Shown: positions 45,285 through 51,393 of the stretch, in pieces
How positions within the stretch are numbered: position 1 is the first letter of the stretch
Layout: each line of letters starts with the position of its first letter
Source of the DNA: a virus
DNA length: 51,393 nt
Direction: 5' to 3' (one strand)
IMG/VR virus record: IMGVR_UViG_3300048925_000223
Span: 1 to 51,393 of that record
Notes under the pieces: model-generated
Seen by the model: only the letters and a program-made list of their open reading frames with translations
The model's database searches: none
Told to the model about the DNA's origin: nothing
Translations under genes and position numbers: made by a program

Positions 45285-45763
45285 CAGCCCTTTACCAAAT
45301 CGCCAATGACTTTGCCGCGCTTACCGATTCTGGCATGGAGCCGGAGATGATCGCCGACACGCTGGACGCTATCGAATGGGAGTTGGAAGGGAAAGTTGAG
45401 CAATGTCTGGCAGTGTGCAAAAACGAGTCTGCCTATGCAGAAACCCTCAAGGAAGAGAGTCGTAAATTGGCAGAACGTGCACGCGCGGCGGAGAACCGCG
45501 TAACCAGCATAAAGGAATATGTTGCCAAATCACTGGAGACCGCTGGAAAGAAATCGCTTAAGGCAGGCATCCATCAGGTCACAGTGCGCGCCCCGTCAAA
45601 GTCGGTTGAAATCACTGACGCCGGCTCTATTCCGGCTGATTTTGTTGAGTATGAAACCACGATTAAGCCTAACAAACTGGCTATCAAGCAGCAGATTGAA
45701 GCCGGCATTGAGATTCCCGGCGCTCACATTAAGCTGGGCAAACCATCACTCATCATTAAATAG
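45281..45763 (+). CDS. Siphovirus Gp157-family protein
   Basis: 160 residues. N-terminal MTALYQIANDFAAL, a long Ala/Glu/Lys coiled coil (about 35-80) and a C-terminal beta part with PADFVEYETTIKPNKLAIKQQIEAG fit the Gp157 family. These lie beside recT or SSB genes and are thought to work with recombination, though function is unproven. ATGA overlap with recT. Confidence 0.87.
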   Translation: MTALYQIANDFAALTDSGMEPEMIADTLDAIEWELEGKVEQCLAVCKNESAYAETLKEESRKLAERARAAENRVTSIKEYVAKSLETAGKKSLKAGIHQVTVRAPSKSVEITDAGSIPADFVEYETTIKPNKLAIKQQIEAGIEIPGAHIKLGKPSLIIK

Positions 45764-45773
45764 GCGGTGATGC

Positions 45774-46169
45774 ATGCGCACCCTGCCAAATTACCGGCGG
45801 AATGGACGCCCCAACGAAGGCTTTAAGGAGAAAGTCGTTTATCAACTCAGCAAGCACGACATGACAGGGCGCGAATTAAGCGCCCTTTTTCATATGTCGC
45901 TCGGTCAGTTTAATAGCCTGATGCGTGGATGCCTGCGCGGTGAGACGGCGGTAATTGCCGCCAGCAATCCGGTGCCGGTGGATGCCTGCACCGACTACAC
46001 CTACACGCTGGTCAGCACAAAGCGCACAACGCACCAAAACCCGAAGGCGATCGTCGTTTCATGGCGAGCTTTCGGCATGGCGACAGATGACAGTCAGCGC
46101 ATAAAAACAGAGGCGGCACGGCGCCGCGCCAGATTAATCGACGCTGGCCTGTACCCGGTTGGCGAATGA
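45774..46169 (+). CDS. Hypothetical HTH-like early protein
   Basis: 131 residues. The first 55 (KVVYQLSKHDMTGRELSALFHMSLGQFNSLMRG) look like a helix-turn-helix. The rest is polar, with Arg-rich AARRRARLIDAGLYPVG at the end. It begins 10 bp after the Gp157 gene. The family is not recognised. Confidence 0.6.
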   Translation: MRTLPNYRRNGRPNEGFKEKVVYQLSKHDMTGRELSALFHMSLGQFNSLMRGCLRGETAVIAASNPVPVDACTDYTYTLVSTKRTTHQNPKAIVVSWRAFGMATDDSQRIKTEAARRRARLIDAGLYPVGE

Positions 46170-46179
46170 GGGGAAAGAG

Positions 46180-46557
46180 ATGAGTGAAGATAAGCGCGTA
46201 GAGATTGACCACAAGGGATTGCCTTTTTGGGATGACAAAGGCGTTTATGTCTTTTACGAAGACTACGCCGCCCTGCAGCAGAAGCTAGATGCGGTGCTGG
46301 CGGAGAACGTGGCGCTGAAGGACAGCCGTAAGCGTTTAGGTGAATTCATCATTGAGGAGATTGATGCTGAATACCCGCTGAATATGGAAATACAAACCCC
46401 AGCGACTGACGCCACCCTCAACGAGGTGCGGGCGGAGGGGGTTGAGTATGTCGCTAAGCACATGGACTCTTTACAGCATAACCTGATGGTTTCTTCAACA
46501 TCAATCCGGGAGTATGCCACCCAACTCCGCGCCGGCAGCACCGAAGGAGGTGTGTGA
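46180..46557 (+). CDS. Hypothetical coiled-coil protein (Ead/Ea22-like)
   Basis: 125 residues from ATG 46180 (GGGGAAAGAG upstream). VYVFYEDYAALQQKLDAVLAENVALKDS is a leucine-rich coiled coil typical of Ead/Ea22-like phage proteins; VRAEGVEYVAKHMDSLQH follows. Its end overlaps the next ATG. Confidence 0.6.
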   Translation: MSEDKRVEIDHKGLPFWDDKGVYVFYEDYAALQQKLDAVLAENVALKDSRKRLGEFIIEEIDAEYPLNMEIQTPATDATLNEVRAEGVEYVAKHMDSLQHNLMVSSTSIREYATQLRAGSTEGGV

Positions 46558-46727
46558 TGAGTGGACACTGTGAAAATTGCGGATGCCGTAAGGTTTCAGG
46601 CTACTGCACCAATTGTCAGGAGGAAGCTTATATCGCGTTTGAGCAGGCTCCCGAAATGCAATTCAGTGAAGAATTCATGCAGAAAGCATGGCGTCAGGAA
46701 TCCGAGCGCGAGGCCAACCATGACTAA
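46557..46727 (+). CDS. Small zinc-ribbon protein (56 residues)
   Basis: MSGHCENCGCRKVSGYCTNCQEEAYIAFEQAP... has four spaced Cys (C-x2-C...C-x2-C) of a zinc ribbon and an acidic helical end. GGAGG precedes the ATG, which overlaps the previous stop (TGATG). Similar proteins occur in many enterobacterial phages. Confidence 0.75.
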   Translation: MSGHCENCGCRKVSGYCTNCQEEAYIAFEQAPEMQFSEEFMQKAWRQESEREANHD

Positions 46728-47100
46728 CCAGCAACTAAAAGCACATTGCGAAGACGTTATCGCCAATCCGCAAGGCCATTCCGAGATGGTGCTCGCTATG
46801 GCTAAGGCGCTGCTGTCGTGTCTGGAGGCGGTGCCAGTTGGCTGGACTGATGAGGATGAAATTCGTGACTTACAAAAATGCGGGGTTGGATATCTCTTTA
46901 AGAATGACGAGGGCTCCAATAAATTCGCTGACCCTAGACGCATGTTGCTGATATACGCCGATCCGCCAATGCCAGAACTGAAGCCGATTGAGTTGCCAGA
47001 GATAATTTATGTGCGCGAACCTGGGTTTATTGGCTATGTATACGACGCCAATGAAATTGAAGAGGCACTAAAAAGGAACGGCATCCAGGTGAAATCATGA
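46720..47100 (+). CDS. Hypothetical early protein (126 residues)
   Basis: ATG 46720 lies in the end of the zinc-ribbon gene. MTNQQLKAHCEDVIANPQG..., then DEDEIRDLQKCGVGYLFKNDEG and a PPMPELKP linker before EIIYVREPGFIGYVYDANE. The shape (helical N-terminus, Pro linker, DUF551/Ead-like modules) is typical of mosaic early phage proteins. Unknown function. Confidence 0.6.
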   Translation: MTNQQLKAHCEDVIANPQGHSEMVLAMAKALLSCLEAVPVGWTDEDEIRDLQKCGVGYLFKNDEGSNKFADPRRMLLIYADPPMPELKPIELPEIIYVREPGFIGYVYDANEIEEALKRNGIQVKS

Positions 47101-47681
47101 TGACCGAAGAGCATCACTTAGCGAACGCATTGACGGCCTTCATCGGTCGCCCACTGGATAACCCGTTAACTCGCAGCGAAATCATGGAGACGGCTCGCAT
47201 CGCACTTGCCGCACTCGCCCAACCTGCAAGCCCGGCTTTGAAGCTGCCTGATGGCTGGGTGGCGGTGCCGCGAGAAGCAACGCGTGAAATGATTGAGTCA
47301 GGCTGGACGTATTCTGTGCTGGAGAAGAACGCAACAGCAAAAGGCACATGGGCTTGCATGGTTGCAGCAGCACCCGCTGTTCCACACACAGCACCAATAG
47401 AGCCTATATGTGCCACAGGTGGTGCAGAGTGGGTGAGCAACGAGCGAGTCGAGGAGATTATCTACCGTACTGAAATGCTCGGGCATGGCGCTGGATATCT
47501 GCCTGATGAGGTGATTCCATTGGCGAAGGAACTGCTGGCGCTGCGCAAGGCATTCACGCAGCCAATTGTTTGGATTCACCAGACAACAGGCGCAAAGCTG
47601 AATAACTCTGTAATTGAGGATGCCAGAAAGCAATCCGGCGTATGGATACCACTCTACCGCAAACCTAACCTTCCCCTCTGA
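47097..47681 (+). CDS. Hypothetical mosaic early protein (194 residues)
   Basis: The N-terminal helical part is followed by LPDGWVAVPREATREMIESGW, a module shared by many small phage proteins, an Ala/Pro-rich linker (VAAAPAVPHTAPIEP), and a C-terminal QPIVWIHQTTGAKL...GVWIPLYRKP. It overlaps the upstream gene by ATGATG and is likely accessory. Confidence 0.65.
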   Translation: MMTEEHHLANALTAFIGRPLDNPLTRSEIMETARIALAALAQPASPALKLPDGWVAVPREATREMIESGWTYSVLEKNATAKGTWACMVAAAPAVPHTAPIEPICATGGAEWVSNERVEEIIYRTEMLGHGAGYLPDEVIPLAKELLALRKAFTQPIVWIHQTTGAKLNNSVIEDARKQSGVWIPLYRKPNLPL

Positions 47682-47717
47682 CGCCATAGCGATATACTCC
47701 ATCCAGGAGGATTCGCC

Positions 47718-47960
47718 ATGTCACACAACTTAGCAGCACGCAGCAGAGAAGAGCGCGACAGGATAAACGTCGATTTGGCAGCATCTGGCGTTGCGTTTAA
47801 AGAGCGTATGAATCTGCCGGTTATCGCCATGGAAGTAGAGATGCAACAGCCAGCAGAGCTTCGTGAATACTTCAAAGAACGCCTGCAGCATTACAGGAAT
47901 GTCGCGCTACAGTTCCCGCGCGGAAGCGATCCGGTTTATCAGAAGGAGGATATCAAGTGA
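47718..47960 (+). CDS. Hypothetical early protein (80 residues)
   Basis: AGGAGG lies 7 nt before the ATG. MSHNLAARSREERDRINVDLAASGVAFKERMNLP and a second half with AELREYFKERLQHYRNVALQFP; charged and helical. The stop overlaps the next GTG start. No family recognised. Confidence 0.65.
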   Translation: MSHNLAARSREERDRINVDLAASGVAFKERMNLPVIAMEVEMQQPAELREYFKERLQHYRNVALQFPRGSDPVYQKEDIK

Positions 47961-48199
47961 TTGAGATAATAGTGTTCAGACCACATCAATTCAGTTACAA
48001 GACCCTGCTTGAAATGTCTGGAGAGGAAGCTATGCATCATGGACTTATCTTCGAAGGAAAGAACTTCTCTGTTAATTATGTTGAATACCCGGCGCCAAAG
48101 AATGGTGGCATCAAGCGAATATGGTATGCGGTAGAAGAAGGGCTAGCTGTAGCTGAGGAGCAAGTTCTACATGCTGAGAGAAACCTGGATGCAAAATAA
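47957..48199 (+). CDS. Hypothetical early protein (80 residues, GTG start)
   Basis: GTG 47957 overlaps the previous stop (GTGA). Its own AGAAGGAGG precedes it. IEIIVFRPHQFSYKTLLEM, a central FEGKNFSVNYVEYP and a helical Glu-rich end. It is followed by a terminator. Unknown. Confidence 0.6.
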   Translation: MIEIIVFRPHQFSYKTLLEMSGEEAMHHGLIFEGKNFSVNYVEYPAPKNGGIKRIWYAVEEGLAVAEEQVLHAERNLDAK

Positions 48200-48218
48200 G
48201 TAAGTCTTTTTAAATCAA

Positions 48219-48240
48219 CCTCGCCGCGGCGGGGTTTTTT
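48219..48240 (+). terminator. Early-operon terminator
   Basis: CCTCGCC-GC-GGCGGGG (48219-48234) followed by six T. It lies 20 bp after the preceding stop codon. Confidence 0.85.
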
Positions 48241-48265
48241 ATTACCTAAATTCTGGAAATAAATC

Positions 48266-48472
48266 ATGTCTGACGAACTAGACCAAGCCTCAGAACTCGA
48301 AATGCTCAACACGCAGATAGCTTTGGCTAACCGGCCAAAACCAACCATGAAATTCACCGGCGCCTGTCACTACTGCGAAGAGAAAGTGGATAAGGGCTTC
48401 TTCTGCTGCCCTGAATGCAAAGATGATTATGAGCGCATTGAGCGTGCGGCTAAGCACCGGAGGGCGGCATGA
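48266..48472 (+). CDS. Small zinc-finger protein
   Basis: 68 residues. CHYCEEKVDKGFFCCPECKDDYERIERAAKHRRAA is a four-Cys zinc motif and basic tail, with an acidic N-terminal helix. The stop overlaps the next start (ATGA). Probably nucleic-acid or protein binding. Confidence 0.7.
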   Translation: MSDELDQASELEMLNTQIALANRPKPTMKFTGACHYCEEKVDKGFFCCPECKDDYERIERAAKHRRAA

Positions 48473-49010
48473 AAATAACGCAGAGCACCATTCAGTAAAT
48501 CGTCATCAGGGATGTCAAATCACTCGACCCGGTGAAAGTGATGATTGAAAACATCCAGCCTGGCGTAGGCAATATCACGATCACCTGCTTCGGCAAATCA
48601 TGGACGTCATATTGGGGCTCGATGTCAGACCGTTCGATTCAGGAGTTCTTCGTAGACTGCAACGATTCCTACCTGGTTAACTGCCTTGATCGTGGAATCA
48701 GCAGCGTACTGGACGGTGATGATAATGACGCCAACATTGAGTTTGTTAAGCGTGAAATTTGCCAGCTGCGCAGGGATGGAGAAATATCACGACATGAAGC
48801 CGTGAGTTTTGGGAAGAGGCTGAAGTCTCGAACGACGTTAGAGAGAAGTGCTGTAGTTTTAGTTTAGGATCACCGCTCTTAAAACTGTTTGGTGATGAAC
48901 CGTGGTACGCCGGCTGGCCGACCGTGCCTAATCCTGACTACGAATATCTGAATCGCATCGTGCAAACCGTCCGCGAAGCCATCAAGCAAACGTTAGCCGT
49001 TCCAGCCTAA
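48469..49010 (+). pseudogene. Degraded early phage gene: in-frame stop and frameshift
   Basis: From ATG 48469 nine codons precede TAA (48496-48498). The same frame then reads IVIRDVKSLDP and WTSYWGSMSDRSIQEFF, a pattern I know from one phage early protein family. Near 48807-48810 the coding sense moves to another frame: after HEAVS the continuing sense is FWEEAEVSND and GDEPWYAGWP...NPDYEYL to a stop at 49010. One lost T in a T run (TTTTT to TTTT) explains it. The internal GTG at 48532 could yield a shortened, altered 111-residue product. Confidence 0.85.
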
Positions 49011-49056
49011 TCCCCCACCCCATTAACCTTTATCGCGCTCTGCGTGAGGAGTTGTT

Positions 49057-49353
49057 ATGCCTAAAAGTTTATTCGTAACCATGCCAGATGAAAGCGTATG
49101 GGCAGTTCCAGTTGAAATCATCGCCCGCAATCGCGCTGCTTATTACGCACATGAAGTAGGCGGTGATATTGAGCGGATCCTTGCAGAAGACACAATGCCG
49201 CTATTCGATGCCAACCCGTTCGAGGTAGAGGATTGGGCAGCAAACAATATGAATTGGTCTGATGTTGTTCAGCATGCAGTGTTGATTGAAAAAGGAGATA
49301 CGGATTTCGAGGAGGGATGGGCGAATGGTGAGAAAGAAGTTAAAGAGCTGTGA
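49057..49353 (+). CDS. Hypothetical early protein (98 residues)
   Basis: MPKSLFVTMPDESVWAVPVEIIARNRAAYYAHE then an acidic ERILAEDTMPLFDANPFEVEDWAANNMNW. GAGGAG precedes the ATG. Similar small acidic proteins are frequent near xis in phages. Function unknown. Confidence 0.7.
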   Translation: MPKSLFVTMPDESVWAVPVEIIARNRAAYYAHEVGGDIERILAEDTMPLFDANPFEVEDWAANNMNWSDVVQHAVLIEKGDTDFEEGWANGEKEVKEL

Positions 49354-49457
49354 CAACCACCTGCGAAGACATCACCCAGGCTGAGGTCATCATCGATTTC
49401 AGCCTTCTCGCTGCAGTAATCATCGCTTTTATCATCGGCAAACCACCTAAGGAGTGA
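49350..49457 (+). CDS. 35-residue membrane peptide (GTG start)
   Basis: The GTG at 49350 overlaps the previous stop (GTGA). MTTTCEDITQAEVIIDFSLLAAVIIAFIIGKPPKE has one hydrophobic helix. Coupling and a clean hydrophobic pattern support it; the role is unknown. Confidence 0.5.
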   Translation: MTTTCEDITQAEVIIDFSLLAAVIIAFIIGKPPKE

Positions 49458-49530
49458 GTGTGGCTATATGGTCACATTTGCTCTGATTGGGTGGGTTTGT
49501 TGCTATATACCGACACTGGAGAATTCGATT

Positions 49531-49725
49531 ATGGAATTGCGCGAAGACACGCTCGTTGACCTGAAATTCATCATGGCCGATACTGGTTTCGGCAAGACCT
49601 ACATCTATGACCGTGTAAAAGACGGCACCCTCTGCAAGCCCATCAAAATCAGCGGACGCTCTCGCTGGAAATATCGCGATCATCTGGAGTTCAAAAACAA
49701 GCTCATTTCCGGATGCGGCGGGTAA
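49531..49725 (+). CDS. xis: AlpA/Xis-like excisionase
   Basis: 64 residues from ATG 49531 with GGAG upstream. LKFIMADTGFGKTYIYDRVKDGTL and ISGRSRWKYRDHLEFK are the winged-HTH pattern of AlpA/MerR-like excisionases. It is the last gene before attR and faces the integrase across the att site in the circular phage. TGGGTAAA-type arm sites overlap and follow its stop codon. It should direct Int toward excision. Confidence 0.8.
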   Translation: MELREDTLVDLKFIMADTGFGKTYIYDRVKDGTLCKPIKISGRSRWKYRDHLEFKNKLISGCGG

Positions 49726-49738
49726 AATGCTGGGTAAA
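49719..49738. promoter_or_regulatory. Arm-type repeats beside attR
   Basis: CGGGTAAA (49719-49726) and TGGGTAAA (49731-49738) share the octamer found four times before int. The first overlaps the xis stop codon. They lie 60 bp from the att core. Confidence 0.6.
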
Positions 49739-49798
49739 GAATTCTTCCAATCAAAGAAACTCTATATGGTGCAACTTGTTAGGCGGTGGATTAGACGT

Positions 49799-49813
49799 CT
49801 GCAGGGGACACCA
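49799..49813. other. attR: attR core (15 bp)
   Basis: CTGCAGGGGACACCA identical to 588-602, with unrelated sequence on both sides. It marks the host/prophage boundary; host coding begins again at 49834. Confidence 0.93.
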
Positions 49814-49833
49814 GATTTTCATCGTTCTCCCGC

Positions 49834-50022
49834 TTAAAACAGCCATCTTGCCAGAGCAAGTGTCAGTCTAGCGGTGCTCATTATTCCCGCCACAATCCAT
49901 TTCGTTTGTTGATTTATCGCCTGATGAAGATCGCTTTTAGTGGCGTAGTTCGATTTGATCACCGCGATATCCGTTTTCATTTCATGAATATCCGCTTCCA
50001 GCTTTGATACGCGCTTTTCCAT
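49834..50022 (-). CDS. Small coiled-coil/membrane protein, host copy 1
   Basis: 62 residues from ATG 50022 (GGAG 5 nt upstream; a GTG at 50028 is weaker). MEKRVSKLEADIHEMKTDIAVIKSNY is a coiled coil and the C-terminus (KWIVAGIMSTARLTLALARWLF) a membrane anchor, resembling XhlA-like proteins. It is a shorter paralogue of the next gene and lies just outside attR. Confidence 0.75.
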   Translation of the reverse strand: MEKRVSKLEADIHEMKTDIAVIKSNYATKSDLHQAINQQTKWIVAGIMSTARLTLALARWLF

Positions 50023-50047
50023 GTTCACTCCTTGATTAGTTATTCAC

Positions 50048-50281
50048 TCAAAACAACCAGCGAGCCAGTGCCAGCGTCATACCTGCGGTACTCAGCATCC
50101 CCGCGACTATCCATTTTGTCTGCTTACTTAACTCCTGATGAATTCTCCCAATATCCTGATGCACTTTGCCGATCTCCTGATAAAGATCGCTCTTGGTGAC
50201 GTAATTCGACTTGATCACCGCGATATCCATTTTCATTTCATGAATATCCGCTTCCAGCTTTGACACGCGCTTTTCCATCAT
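50048..50281 (-). CDS. Small coiled-coil/membrane protein, host copy 2
   Basis: 77 residues. Same plan as copy 1 with an extra coiled-coil segment (YQEIGKVHQDIGRIHQELSK) before the KWIVAGMLSTAGMTLALARWLF anchor. The pair are a tandem duplication with an internal length difference. The function is unknown. Confidence 0.78.
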   Translation of the reverse strand: MMEKRVSKLEADIHEMKMDIAVIKSNYVTKSDLYQEIGKVHQDIGRIHQELSKQTKWIVAGMLSTAGMTLALARWLF

Positions 50282-50465
50282 TATGGCTTCTCGTAACTTG
50301 TTATTTTAATCAATGGGATAGATTAAATTTCCTGCAAAGCATCCTACTCCAAAATCCATAGAAAAAATGCCTCACTGAGTTTGAGAATGCCTAATTGAGA
50401 GATGTGTTCAGAAAAAAAAAGGGGTTCTTGCAGCCGATTACAACGTTTTAAAAGTGAGATCGTAA

Positions 50466-51335
50466 TCAGACGTGATCTTGGCGCCATGCCGATGGCGTCA
50501 CGCCATGCAGCTGACGGAAGCGGTTACTGAAGTGACTCGAGGAGTGAAAACCGCAGCGCAATGCGATTTCTGTTAGCGTTAAACGGCTGAATTTCAGCAG
50601 CTGCAGCGCAGCATCCATACGGCGACGCATCACATATTGATGCGGGGCCTCGCCAACGCTGCTGCGGAACATGCGGGCAAAATGGTATTCGCTCAGCGCC
50701 GCTTCAGCTGCCAGTTGCGCCAGCGTTAATGGCTGATCGAGCTGCGCATCAATATACGCCATGACTCGCCGCAACACGGCGGGCGCCAGTCCGCCACGCA
50801 CCTGCGGCGCTTGCCATTGCACATCGCTGTAGCGTTGCAGCAGATGCGTCATCAGCAACGTTGATGCGCTGCTGAGCATCAATTGATTCGCCGGCTGTTG
50901 CCAGTCGGTGCTCAGCAAGAAGTGGCGATAAAGTTGGGTGATGCGATCGTCCGCCGCGAAGATCTTTTCATGCAGATTGAGCTGCGACGGACTCCGATCC
51001 CAAATCTGCTCGCCCAAATGCCGCAGATGTTCGTCGGTGCAATAGAGATGCACAAACGACAAATCGGCGCGAATATCCCACACCGATTCTACCCCGCTGG
51101 GCATCAGGCAAAAGCGATCCGGGCCGCCGCCGTTGCGCCAGCCGTTTTGGGTTTTATGCCAGGTTTCATAGCCGTCTGCGGTATACAGGCTCAGCGTATG
51201 ATGATCGCTAAGATTGGTGACGCGATCGCCGCTGTTAAACCAGGCCGCCAGCTTAATGCCGCTCGACAACTGCACACTGTCGCGCAGCTGCGCTTTGTGG
51301 CGCTGCAGCATGTTGAAGGTCTGGTAATCGGCCAT
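50466..51335 (-). CDS. AraC-family transcriptional regulator
   Basis: 289 residues. The C-terminal about 100 hold the two-HTH AraC domain: LTLAQLAAEAALSEYHFARMFRSSVGEAPHQYVMRRRMDAALQLL and LTEIALRCGFHSSSHFSNRFRQLHGVTPSAW. The N-terminal part is a cupin-like sensing domain with no ligand signature I can name. It is a host gene, separated by about 185 bp without a gene from the coiled-coil pair. Confidence 0.93.
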   Translation of the reverse strand: MADYQTFNMLQRHKAQLRDSVQLSSGIKLAAWFNSGDRVTNLSDHHTLSLYTADGYETWHKTQNGWRNGGGPDRFCLMPSGVESVWDIRADLSFVHLYCTDEHLRHLGEQIWDRSPSQLNLHEKIFAADDRITQLYRHFLLSTDWQQPANQLMLSSASTLLMTHLLQRYSDVQWQAPQVRGGLAPAVLRRVMAYIDAQLDQPLTLAQLAAEAALSEYHFARMFRSSVGEAPHQYVMRRRMDAALQLLKFSRLTLTEIALRCGFHSSSHFSNRFRQLHGVTPSAWRQDHV

Positions 51336-51393
51336 GGTTCATATCACTCGAAGTTCATGAGCGCCCAGTGTACGGATCTCCGCAGACAGAAAA

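Larger units (their letters stand above)
588..49813. mobile_element. Integrated lambda-like siphovirus prophage, about 49.2 kb
   Basis: The element is bounded by the 15-bp repeat CTGCAGGGGACACCA (588-602 and 49799-49813), with integrase at one end and a Xis/AlpA-like gene at the other. Inside are immunity (cI, cro, cII, N), replication (O, P), nin, Q, lysis, packaging, head and a lambda-type tail gene set in conventional order. All essential modules look intact by eye, so it may be inducible. The two clear pseudogenes are in accessory early positions. Confidence 0.93.

Overview
The window holds one complete-looking lambda-like (lambdoid, siphovirus-type) prophage of about 49.2 kb (588-49813). 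It is inserted in the 3' end of a tRNA-Arg(CCU) gene of an Enterobacterales chromosome. The left flank is the C-terminal half of a YfdC-like formate/nitrite-transporter-family protein next to the tRNA. This matches the yfdC-argW neighbourhood that I know as a prophage site in E. coli. The right flank has two tandem small coiled-coil/membrane proteins and an AraC-family regulator. Gene content and style suggest an enterobacterium outside the E. coli core, perhaps Erwiniaceae (Pantoea/Erwinia); that is inference, not shown. A 15-bp direct repeat, CTGCAGGGGACACCA, marks attL (588-602) and attR (49799-49813). The intact tRNA lies on the integrase side.

Layout. (1) 603-4246: arm-type repeats, a P4-type tyrosine integrase on the + strand, then a leftward SOS cassette (small protein, umuD, umuC, small protein) behind a near-consensus LexA box. 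(2) 4422-28408: late structural genes on the - strand, read from high to low coordinates: terminase small and large, portal, head morphogenesis, protease-scaffold fusion, cement protein, capsid, connectors, tail terminator, tail tube with an Ig-like domain, chaperone, tape measure, lambda-like M-L-K-I-J, a J-proximal protein and an S74-type fibre. Three accessory (moron) spots interrupt the tail genes: a Cor-like exclusion lipoprotein, a lipoprotein pair, and a + strand protein that looks like an HslV/proteasome-type Ntn-hydrolase. (3) 28441-32515: a putative metallopeptidase, a secreted Rap1a-like moron between two hairpin repeats, the lysis cassette (holin, SAR endolysin, Rz/Rz1), a phage tRNA-Gly(UCC) and a membrane protein. 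(4) 32566-40163: the late switch (PR'-like promoter, leader terminator, Q), a nin region (ninG, ninF, C5 methyltransferase, ninE, ninB), a protease-less LexA-like DNA-binding protein, P, O with iterons inside the gene, an orphan ParB, an OOP-like antisense RNA, and cII with a pRE-type site and nutR. (5) 40171-41333: cro, OR, cI and OL, with six 17-bp operators. (6) 41378-49725: the leftward-type early operon on the + strand: nutL, N, many small early genes, RecT and Gp157 recombination functions, two decayed genes, and a Xis/AlpA-like protein next to attR.

How it works together. CI holds pL and pR through the TAATACY-type operators; pR drives cro, cII, replication, nin and Q, and pL drives N, recombination genes and xis. 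Q acts at PR' to read through a leader terminator into the lysis, packaging, head and tail genes. SOS control appears in several places: a self-cleaving CI, a LexA-boxed umuDC cassette, a LexA-like box at the OOP-like RNA, and a LexA DNA-binding domain lacking the protease part. Nonsense and frameshift lesions in two early accessory genes suggest either slow decay of the prophage or dispensability of those genes.
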